Shown: positions 1-4,835 of the stretch, piece after piece | How the letters are laid out: every line of letters begins with the position of its first letter | How positions within the stretch are numbered: position 1 is the stretch's first letter | Origin: Dehalococcoidia bacterium | Lineage (GTDB): Bacteria > Chloroflexota > Dehalococcoidia > Dehalococcoidales > JAUVZE01 | DNA length: 5,791 bases | Direction: 5' to 3' | Assembly: GCA_030602665.1 (NCBI GenBank) | Contig: JAUVZE010000074.1 | Location: 1 to 5,791 of the forward strand | Translations under genes and position numbers: made by a program | Notes under the pieces: generated by a model | The model's database searches: none | What the model was told of the DNA's origin: nothing | What the model saw: the letters and a program-made list of their open reading frames with translations, nothing else

Positions 1-6
1 AAGTTT

Positions 7-12
7 CTCCTT
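7..12 (-). promoter_or_regulatory. Shine-Dalgarno of a gene beginning just outside the left edge
   Basis: Read on the minus strand, AAGGAG (within AAAGGAGA, 6-13) lies just after the stop of the MEMO-AMMECR1 gene. Six bases then remain before the window edge, which is the normal spacing to a start codon. This suggests a third co-transcribed gene starting within a few bases beyond position 1. Its identity cannot be seen. Confidence 0.5.
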
Positions 13-19
13 TAATTAT

Positions 20-1333
20 TCACTTATACCTCTTCACCTCAAACCTGTATAGCTTTACTGGCTCATCGGGCATTATGCCTGCCTTCTGTCGGCAGATGTC
101 AATCTGGTAGTCCACGGTATCCACTCCCTCAAGGTCAGGCAGGAGTAGACCCTTTCTGAACCCACACTCCACGATAACCCCATACTTCTTGGGGGCTAGC
201 TGGTCTTTACTCTCTATAGGCTCAGGCTTGGTGAGGACATCCACACTGTATTCAAGGTCTTTAAGCTCACTGGGGGCAACGGGTGGGAAGCGGGGGTCTC
301 TGGTGGCGGAACTGATAGCATTGGCGATAATCTCTTCGGCAACATTATCCTTGGTGGGTTCAAAGGTGCCAATGCAGCCTCGTAGCTCATCAAGCTTATG
401 GAGGGAGACAAAGACCCCGGCCTTCTCCATCATCTCCGGGGTAAGTTCATCTGGTGGCGGGGGAACCTTACCTTCTGTAACATAGGTGTCTACCGTTTTC
501 TTGGCCAATCTTGCCAGCGGGGACATCCCAGTTATTATTATGCCGGCGTAGCCGACCACGCTGGTATAATCGCCGGTGGTGTCACCACTGGTCTGGTATC
601 TAACCAGTTCTGCCCCAGTTGCCCCTAACTGCTTAGCGGCGGAGATAAGACTGACCACCGGGGCATAGCCACACATTGATATGTTCAACTTGTCAACCCG
701 CCTTAACAGTTCGTCCTCATTCAAATCCAGCATAGCTTCTATAGCTTGATTGTCCTTCCTCTGGGCAGTTTCTTGCGGCTCATAGTGGGTCATGTCACTT
801 GAGGCTATGATTACCGCCTCTTTATTTAAGTCCTTAATGGCTCGGGCTATCTCCCGGCCGATTTCCTTGTAAATGGCACCAGAAGTGTGGGCAAGCACGA
901 TGGGCACGAGCTTAATATCACTCTTGAAATATTGTAAGAACGGTATTTGAACCTCAATGGAGTGTTCATACTGGTGCGCCCGGTAGTCTTCCGCTAGGTG
1001 ACTGGAGGCGGTCAGAATCTGCTCTGCCAGCTCTGAGTCAATCTCTACCTCACCCAGGGGTGTCTTCCAGATACCTTCGGTCATGATGCTAAGCGGTTCC
1101 CCCCGACCGGTGTGGTTAGGACCTATGATAACAAAGGTGTCCTTAAATTTGATTCTAGATATGACCCTCCCGGCTACCGGCCCCGAGTAGATATACCCGG
1201 CATGAGGTGAGACCAGACCAATTACTTCTTCCTTGGCTGCCTTCTCATCAACCAACTGCTCAAGCATTGCCTTGAGCTGAGAAGCTGATTCGGGATAAAA
1301 CTGCCCGGCGACAACTGGATTTCTAACCATCAT
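20..1333 (-). CDS. amrB: AmmeMemoRadiSam system fusion protein: MEMO (AmrB) domain + AMMECR1 (AmrA) domain
   Basis: This 437-residue fusion joins two components that are separate proteins in many organisms. Residues 1 to about 270 are a MEMO-like domain, with VAGQFYP near the N terminus, SPHAGY (His44), GPNHTG (His74), EHSIEVQIPFLQ (His124), SSDMTHY (Asp180, His183) and MCGYAP (Cys221). His44, His74 and Cys221 match the metal-site His/His/Cys of human MEMO1. Residues from about 271 to 437 are an AMMECR1 domain, with GVFVSL, the hallmark LRGCIGTF at 317-324 (Cys320), a RDPRFPPV segment and a KAGI...LYRFEVKRY tail. No signal peptide or membrane segment is seen, so it is probably cytosolic. It follows amrS with an overlapping start and stop, so the two are presumably co-translated. 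There are two adjacent ATGs: AGGAGG (1336-1341) is 2 nt from the first (1333) and 5 nt from the second (1330). The second gives the protein MVRNP and is likelier. The family assignment is firm; the biochemical role is not established to my knowledge. Confidence 0.95.
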   Translation of the reverse strand: MMVRNPVVAGQFYPESASQLKAMLEQLVDEKAAKEEVIGLVSPHAGYIYSGPVAGRVISRIKFKDTFVIIGPNHTGRGEPLSIMTEGIWKTPLGEVEIDSELAEQILTASSHLAEDYRAHQYEHSIEVQIPFLQYFKSDIKLVPIVLAHTSGAIYKEIGREIARAIKDLNKEAVIIASSDMTHYEPQETAQRKDNQAIEAMLDLNEDELLRRVDKLNISMCGYAPVVSLISAAKQLGATGAELVRYQTSGDTTGDYTSVVGYAGIIITGMSPLARLAKKTVDTYVTEGKVPPPPDELTPEMMEKAGVFVSLHKLDELRGCIGTFEPTKDNVAEEIIANAISSATRDPRFPPVAPSELKDLEYSVDVLTKPEPIESKDQLAPKKYGVIVECGFRKGLLLPDLEGVDTVDYQIDICRQKAGIMPDEPVKLYRFEVKRYK

Positions 1334-2364
1334 AACCTCCTCTTTGCCATCCTAAAGTTAAGCTCTGCCCCGCAGAACTGGCACTTTGAGTCCTCCAGAC
1401 CGATTACCTTAGTCTGATAGCCAAACCGTTGCACAATATGCCTACCACAGTGGTAACAGGTGGTACTTTCGCTCTCATGCCCGGGAACATTACCAGCATA
1501 GACAAACTTAAGGCCGGCCTTCTTGCCAATATCATAGGCATGCTCCAGGGTGGATACCGGGGTTGGGGGTAAGTGCATCATGCGGTGTTGGGGATAGAAC
1601 CTGGTTACATGCCAAGGGGTTAGCTCCCCCAGCTCATCTCTTATCCAGTTAGCAATACCCTCCAGTTGCTGGTCATCATCATTCATAGTAGGTATGATGT
1701 TAGTCACCACCTCAACATGCATCTGCCACTTATCTTTAGCTCGCTTAGCGACCTCAAGGACTCCCCGCCAGCGGGGTATCTTGGCCAGCTTTTGATAAAA
1801 GGAGTCGGTAAAACCCTTAACATCCACCCGCCAGGCATCCAGATAGGGCCCAATAGTATCCAGTGCCTCAGGGGTCATATAGCCATTGGTCACATAAACA
1901 GTATACAGATTGTTCTCCTTAGCCAGCTTGGCCGAGTCCAGAGTATATTCAAACCACATGGTAGGCTCATTATATGTCCAGGCAATACCCTGACACTGGT
2001 AGCGTTTGGCTAGCTCTACCGCCGCGTGTGGTTGAGTCTCTCGGGAACCTCGCCATGGTTCATCAACCTCTGGACAGGAGATTTCCCAGTTCTGGCAGTC
2101 CTGGCAGTGAAAATTGCACCCCCAACCACCTAACGAGAAAACGAGACTACCAGGGAAGAAATGGAATAGGGGTTTCTTTTCAATTGGGTCAGCGGCTACT
2201 GACGATGCCTGGGCATAGTTCATATTGTAGAGGACACCGTCTCGGTTGTGATACATCCGGCAAACCCCGAACTTGCCCGGAGCTAGGTTACAGCGCCACT
2301 GGCAGATATGACATCGCACCCGGGATTTGGGCAATTTTTCGTAGAGCATTGCCTCACGCATCAT
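1330..2364 (-). CDS. amrS: AmmeMemoRadiSam system radical SAM enzyme
   Basis: A 344-residue radical SAM enzyme related to pyruvate formate-lyase activases. The 4Fe-4S motif is CX3CX2C (Cys83, Cys87, Cys90, in GCNFHCQDCQNWEIS). Other family blocks are DPIEKKPLFHF (59-69), AWTYNEPTMWFEY (128-140), VDVKGF (180-185), NIIPTMND (222-229) and WHVTRFYPQHRM (251-262). Two additional cysteine sets flank the core: Cys18/Cys21/Cys25 with Cys35 at the N terminus, and CYHC (303-306) plus CQFC (328-331) at the C terminus. The second looks like a zinc-ribbon or rubredoxin-type knuckle pair. By family it should reductively cleave SAM to a 5'-deoxyadenosyl radical; its substrate is unknown to me. It is the first gene of the operon, and its TGA overlaps the ATGs of the MEMO-AMMECR1 fusion. 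The gene begins ATGATG; AAGAGG (2368-2373) is 3 nt from the first ATG and 6 nt from the second (2361), so the second is slightly favoured. A further in-frame ATG gives MLYEKLP. Confidence 0.95.
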   Translation of the reverse strand: MMREAMLYEKLPKSRVRCHICQWRCNLAPGKFGVCRMYHNRDGVLYNMNYAQASSVAADPIEKKPLFHFFPGSLVFSLGGWGCNFHCQDCQNWEISCPEVDEPWRGSRETQPHAAVELAKRYQCQGIAWTYNEPTMWFEYTLDSAKLAKENNLYTVYVTNGYMTPEALDTIGPYLDAWRVDVKGFTDSFYQKLAKIPRWRGVLEVAKRAKDKWQMHVEVVTNIIPTMNDDDQQLEGIANWIRDELGELTPWHVTRFYPQHRMMHLPPTPVSTLEHAYDIGKKAGLKFVYAGNVPGHESESTTCYHCGRHIVQRFGYQTKVIGLEDSKCQFCGAELNFRMAKRRL

Positions 2365-2379
2365 TAACCTCTTAACTTA

Positions 2380-2408
2380 ATTATATCACTCGGCTACTGT
2401 TAATTATA
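2380..2408 (-). promoter_or_regulatory. Candidate promoter region for the amrS operon (two -10 boxes)
   Basis: On the minus strand, TGATATAAT (2388-2380) is a perfect extended -10 element. A second perfect TATAAT lies at 2408-2403. Neither has a recognisable TTGACA-like -35 at 16-18 bases. The downstream box would start RNA near 2373, leaving only about 9 leader bases and the SD at the very 5' end. The upstream box would give a leader of roughly 30 bases and is mechanically easier. The region is AT-rich, so chance matches are possible. Confidence 0.35.
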
Positions 2409-2486
2409 GTCAGTAGATTGATATTTGGTATCACCCTCACCCCCCTTTAAGGTTTTGCTTGGTAACTCCATCCCCTTTGGTTGTAT

Positions 2487-2507
2487 AAGAGAGGCTTCGC
2501 CTCTCTT
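2487..2507. repeat. Perfect 9-bp hairpin, copy 1 of a diverged pair
   Basis: The arms are AAGAGAGGC and GCCTCTCTT with a 3-base loop. The hairpin at 2561-2582 has the same arms except for one position changed on both sides (A:T here, G:C there). It is followed on the plus strand by only a weak T stretch (TTTGA after the stem), so it is not a convincing terminator in either direction. Confidence 0.75.
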
Positions 2508-2524
2508 TGACTCTCCGTTAGTAG

Positions 2525-2546
2525 CTCTCTCCCTTGAGGGAGAGGG
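2525..2546. repeat. Middle hairpin, CTCTCCC/GGGAGAG type
   Basis: CTCTCCC (2527-2533) pairs with GGGAGAG (2538-2544) around a TTGA loop. Outer T-G and C-G pairs extend it to 2525-2546. No T-run follows on either strand. C-rich/G-rich palindromes of this kind often occur as interspersed intergenic repeats. Whether this one is repeated elsewhere in the genome cannot be judged from this window. Confidence 0.65.
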
Positions 2547-2556
2547 GGACGGTACT

Positions 2557-2582
2557 AAAAAAGAGGGGCTTTAGCCCCTCTT
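2557..2582 (-). terminator. Likely Rho-independent terminator, minus-strand transcription (hairpin copy 2)
   Basis: The stem arms AAGAGGGGC (2561-2569) and GCCCCTCTT (2574-2582) form 9 perfect, GC-rich pairs with a 4-base loop. Read on the minus strand the stem runs directly into six Ts (2562-2557), the classic intrinsic-terminator arrangement. On the plus strand the A-run precedes the stem and no T-run follows. No gene is seen upstream on the minus strand, so it would stop either antisense RNA entering from the hydratase side or a leader RNA ahead of amrS. Confidence 0.5.
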
Positions 2583-2646
2583 AAACACCTTTGACATGGT
2601 TATTCTTTAAATAAGGGAGGATTGGTCAGGTAAGAGATGACTCACC

Positions 2647-2676
2647 TTGACGATAACGCTAGCCCCCTGTTAGAAT
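2647..2676 (+). promoter_or_regulatory. Candidate sigma70-type promoter for the hydratase/dehydrogenase operon
   Basis: TTGACG (2647-2652, 5 of 6 to consensus) and TAGAAT (2671-2676, 5 of 6) are separated by 18 bases. Transcription would start near 2683, giving a leader of about 120 bases before the hydratase ATG. It is the best -35/-10 pair I could find between the hairpins and the gene. Confidence 0.45.
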
Positions 2677-2804
2677 CAATAGGTATTTCCCCAGTTGAAT
2701 TCAGCCGTAGCCAAGTCTGTTTGAGAGGAGGTGATGCCTTTAACCGATGGTAATATAAACATCTCCAAGCTACTAGCTTTCAACAATGTAAGAGGAGACT
2801 TATT

Positions 2805-3587
2805 ATGGCTATTGACTATGAGAAGGAAGGTAGAATTGCCATCTTTACCATTAATCGTCCGCAGGCAATGAACGCCATAAATATGGAGGCACTGCGAGAA
2901 CTACACGAGGCAATGGTAGACTTCCGGGATGACCCTGAGCTATGGGTTGGTATCATTACTGGTGCTGGTGAAAGAGCCTTTTGTGGTGGCGCCGATATAA
3001 AAGATACCCTACCCTTTATGAAAGAGCACCTTCGTGACAGTCCTTGGGTAATACCAACTACTCCCATGCGTGGGTTAGATATCTGGAAGCCACTCATTGC
3101 TGCTATCAATGGCATGGCGCTAGGCGGTGGGCTGGAAATAGCCCTGGCTTGCGATATAAGGATAGCTTCAGAGAAGGCTCGTTTGGGCACACCGGAAGTA
3201 ACCTTGGGTTTGATACCTGGCTGGGGAGGCACCCAGAGGTTACCCCGAATGGTCCCGTGGTGCAAGGCGGCTGAGATTGTGCTCACCGGCAGAATTATCA
3301 ATGCTCAGGAAGCATACCGCATCGGCTTAGTTAACGAGGTTGTCCCACCAGAAGAGGTTATGCCCAAAGCAAGAGAATGGGCTAAAGCTATCTCCGAGGC
3401 AGCAGCGCCTCTGGCAGTGAGAGCAGCTAAAGAGGCAATGGTTAGAGGTTACAGCCTGACTCTGGAGGAGGGCTTACGGCTGGAGAACTCCTTGGAGGCT
3501 TACCTCATGGGTACAGAGGACTTTGCTGAGGGAATTACCGCTTTCACCGAAAAACCCAGAAGAAACCCTGTTTACCAGGGAAAATAG
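2805..3587 (+). CDS. Enoyl-CoA hydratase (crotonase family)
   Basis: A 260-residue full-length crotonase-fold enzyme, expected to add water across trans-2-enoyl-CoA to give 3-hydroxyacyl-CoA in the cytosol. The oxyanion-hole segments are AFCGGADI (58-65) and NGMALGGG (102-109). Both acidic residues equivalent to Glu144 and Glu164 of rat mitochondrial hydratase are present, as Glu111 (GGGLEIA) and Glu131 (GTPEVTLG). This supports a true hydratase over an isomerase or dehalogenase relative. The IPGWGGTQRLPR block (137-148) and the helical C terminus are normal. The start is supported by AGAGGAG (2791-2797), 7 bases before the ATG. The dehydrogenase that would use its product starts 21 bases downstream, so the two are very likely one operon. 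Chain-length preference cannot be read from the sequence; a crotonase-like C4 activity is suggested only by its partner. Confidence 0.93.
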   Translation: MAIDYEKEGRIAIFTINRPQAMNAINMEALRELHEAMVDFRDDPELWVGIITGAGERAFCGGADIKDTLPFMKEHLRDSPWVIPTTPMRGLDIWKPLIAAINGMALGGGLEIALACDIRIASEKARLGTPEVTLGLIPGWGGTQRLPRMVPWCKAAEIVLTGRIINAQEAYRIGLVNEVVPPEEVMPKAREWAKAISEAAAPLAVRAAKEAMVRGYSLTLEEGLRLENSLEAYLMGTEDFAEGITAFTEKPRRNPVYQGK

Positions 3588-3608
3588 CTTATACACGAAG
3601 GGAGGACT

Positions 3609-4463
3609 ATGGGAATTAAGCAGGTTGGTGTAGTTGGTTGTGGGCAAATGGGTGCTGGTATCACTCAAGTCTGTGCTCAGGCAGGCTATCAGGTATTGGT
3701 CTCGGAGATAAGCGATGAACTGCTAAATAAGGGGCTGGCATCTATAGATTCCAGGCTAAATAGGGGTGTGGAGAAGGGCAGGCTCTCCCCGCAGGACAAG
3801 GAGAGTATACGTAATCGCATTAAAGGCACCACTGATACTACGGACTTTGCTGCCTGTGACCTGGTGATAGAAGCGGCTATTGAGAATATGGATTTAAAGA
3901 AGAAGATATTTGCTGAGCTGGATAAAATCTGCCCGAAGCATGCTATCTTGGCTACTAATACCTCTTGCCTATCTATCATTGGTATGGCTATGGCTACCAG
4001 CAGACCAGATAAGGTGCTGGGACTGCATTTTATGAACCCGGTGCCAGTGATGAAACTACTGGAAATTGTTAAGACTATTGCTACCAGCGGCGAGACCCTG
4101 GAAATTGGTCAGACCTTTGGCAAGTCCTTGGGAAAGACCATTGTTATTGCCCAGGATACCCCGGGCTTTATTGTAAATCGCTTGCTGATACCTTACTTAC
4201 TCAATGCAGTCCGCATGCTAGATGCTGGGGTTGCCACCAAGGAGGACATTGACGCTGGGATAAACCTGGGTTTAAATCATCCTATGGGACCACTAACCCT
4301 AGCTGACCTTATCGGTAATGACACCGTTCTTTTCATTGCTAACGCCTTGTACGATGAATTTAAAGAGCCTCAATATGCTCCGCCTTCCCTACTGAGGAGG
4401 ATGGTCACCGCCGGCTGGTTGGGACGCAAGACAGGGAAGGGATTCTACGAATATAATAAATGA
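3609..4463 (+). CDS. hbd: 3-hydroxyacyl-CoA (3-hydroxybutyryl-CoA) dehydrogenase
   Basis: A 284-residue stand-alone dehydrogenase that should interconvert (3S)-3-hydroxyacyl-CoA and 3-ketoacyl-CoA with NAD(H). The Rossmann motif GCGQMG is at 10-15, and Glu33 lies at the end of the second strand, as in NAD-preferring members. The catalytic set of human HAD (Ser137, His158, Glu170, Asn208) is reproduced at the same spacing by Ser119, His140 (GLHFMNP), Glu152 (LLEIV) and Asn190 (GFIVNRLL). The C-terminal domain shows GLNHPMGPLTLADLIG (221-236) and the usual end GRKTGKGFYEY. GGAGG (3601-3605) is only 3 bases from the ATG, somewhat close, but the protein start MGIKQVGVVG is where the family begins. 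It follows the hydratase in the same operon. No thiolase follows, so the pathway must be completed elsewhere. It could work in beta-oxidation or in reductive C4 synthesis. Confidence 0.95.
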   Translation: MGIKQVGVVGCGQMGAGITQVCAQAGYQVLVSEISDELLNKGLASIDSRLNRGVEKGRLSPQDKESIRNRIKGTTDTTDFAACDLVIEAAIENMDLKKKIFAELDKICPKHAILATNTSCLSIIGMAMATSRPDKVLGLHFMNPVPVMKLLEIVKTIATSGETLEIGQTFGKSLGKTIVIAQDTPGFIVNRLLIPYLLNAVRMLDAGVATKEDIDAGINLGLNHPMGPLTLADLIGNDTVLFIANALYDEFKEPQYAPPSLLRRMVTAGWLGRKTGKGFYEYNK

Positions 4464-4564
4464 AATCCCAATTTTATAGTTATAAAACCTAGAAGTAATG
4501 CGCTGAGACTTTAAGTTCGACGTGGTGGTGAGGGAATGGCTCTGATTTTAGAAAGAAAATAGGA
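4464..4564. other. Short non-coding gap between convergent genes
   Basis: This 101-base stretch lies between the dehydrogenase stop and the end of the leftward Cys-rich gene. It contains an AT-only palindrome, TTTTATA / TATAAAA (4472-4478 with 4481-4487). That palindrome is too weak and has too small a loop to call an intrinsic terminator. No other structure is seen. Confidence 0.5.
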
Positions 4565-4729
4565 TTACTTTCCTCGTTTTGCGTAGTCAGGGCACCAGGT
4601 GGCGTTGGGGCGGTCTGGGTTATGGCAGGCCCCACGCCAATTCCATTTACAGCTATCACACAGGAATATGTTCATTCCCAGTGCCTTCTTCACCCTGAGC
4701 TTAATCCTATGTCTCCAGGGGGGCGGCAT
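4565..4729 (-). CDS. Small four-cysteine (probable zinc-binding) protein
   Basis: This 54-residue open frame is not a family I can name. The N-terminal part is very basic (MPPPWRHRIKLRVKKALG). The rest carries four cysteines, Cys24, Cys27, Cys35 and Cys46, spaced CX2C-X7-C-X10-C (CDSCKWNW ... GACHNP ... WCPDYAKRGK). Such a pattern fits a single structural zinc site, and the basic residues could suit nucleic-acid contact. Both are inferences. The dense Cys/Trp/Asp composition is hard to explain as noise, and the opposite-strand frame is low-complexity and protein-unlike. A candidate promoter (4762-4790) and GATGAGG (4741-4747, 11 bases before the ATG) precede it. An alternative start at Met19, with GAAGAAGG 8 bases ahead, would keep only the 36-residue Cys-rich core. 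It lies divergent to the CorA gene and converges on the dehydrogenase. Confidence 0.65.
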   Translation of the reverse strand: MPPPWRHRIKLRVKKALGMNIFLCDSCKWNWRGACHNPDRPNATWCPDYAKRGK

Positions 4730-4761
4730 CTTTAGTCTGACCTCATCTAAAATACTCTCTC

Positions 4762-4790
4762 AGTATATCAAGTTAGGTGCTATCAAGCAA
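4762..4790 (-). promoter_or_regulatory. Candidate promoter for the Cys-rich small gene
   Basis: On the minus strand, TTGCTT (4790-4785) and TATACT (4767-4762) are separated by exactly 17 bases. The -10 is extended by TGA (4770-4768). RNA would begin near 4755, about 26 bases before the ATG at 4729, with the GATGAGG SD inside the leader. The -35 matches only in TTG. Confidence 0.45.
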
Positions 4791-4796
4791 CAATTG

Positions 4797-4805
4797 TGGT
4801 AAAAT
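4797..4805 (+). promoter_or_regulatory. Candidate extended -10 for the CorA gene
   Basis: TGGTAAAAT is TGn followed by a 5-of-6 match to TATAAT, about 30 bases ahead of the CorA ATG. There is no convincing -35. It sits within ten bases of the -35 of the divergent small gene, so the two promoters would share the same short DNA segment. Confidence 0.35.
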
Positions 4806-4835
4806 AGAGCCGACTATATTGAAAGGGTAATTGCC

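Larger units (their letters stand above)
2365..2804. other. 440-base divergent intergenic region
   Basis: This gap separates the leftward amr operon from the rightward hydratase operon. From left to right it holds the AT-rich amrS promoter area (2365-2410), a stretch rich in C-runs (2431-2480), three consecutive hairpins (2487-2582), a plain segment with an isolated perfect TTGACA (2591-2596) lacking a -10, and a candidate promoter (2647-2676). The only open frame that looks at all protein-like is 38 codons at 2637-2753 (starting MTHLDDNASPLLESIGIS). It has no well-placed SD and the candidate promoter lies inside it, so I do not annotate it as a gene. No tRNA or recognisable riboswitch is visible. 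Confidence 0.7.

Noticed and set aside
1974..2375. 133-codon plus-strand frame opposite the start of amrS
   Set aside because: It is a shadow of amrS: the minus-strand product carries all radical SAM motifs, while this frame has no recognisable domain.
2431..2582. CRISPR array or transposon end
   Set aside because: The palindromes are unequal, not regularly spaced with unique spacers, and there is no transposase or target-site duplication that I can see.
2591..2596. Perfect TTGACA -35 hexamer on the plus strand
   Set aside because: No acceptable -10 lies 15-19 bases downstream; the sequence there is AGGGAG-like. The TTGACG/TAGAAT pair further on is better.
2734..2868. ATG after GAGAGGAGG at 2723-2731, opening a 40-odd-codon frame running into the hydratase gene
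   Set aside because: The SD is only 2 bases from the ATG, and the frame overlaps the hydratase start out of frame with an unremarkable product.
2816..3301. 161-codon minus-strand frame inside the hydratase gene
   Set aside because: It is antisense to a complete crotonase and Ser/Ile-rich as antisense frames often are. No SD or motif supports it.
4472..4487. TTTTATA/TATAAAA palindrome after the dehydrogenase as a terminator
   Set aside because: The stem is all A/T with a 2-base loop and no following T-run, so it is too weak to act as an intrinsic terminator.
4599..4802. 67-codon open frame on the plus strand
   Set aside because: It lies opposite the Cys-rich small gene, has no convincing SD and an ordinary, uninformative composition. 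The minus-strand reading has a structured Cys pattern and a promoter.
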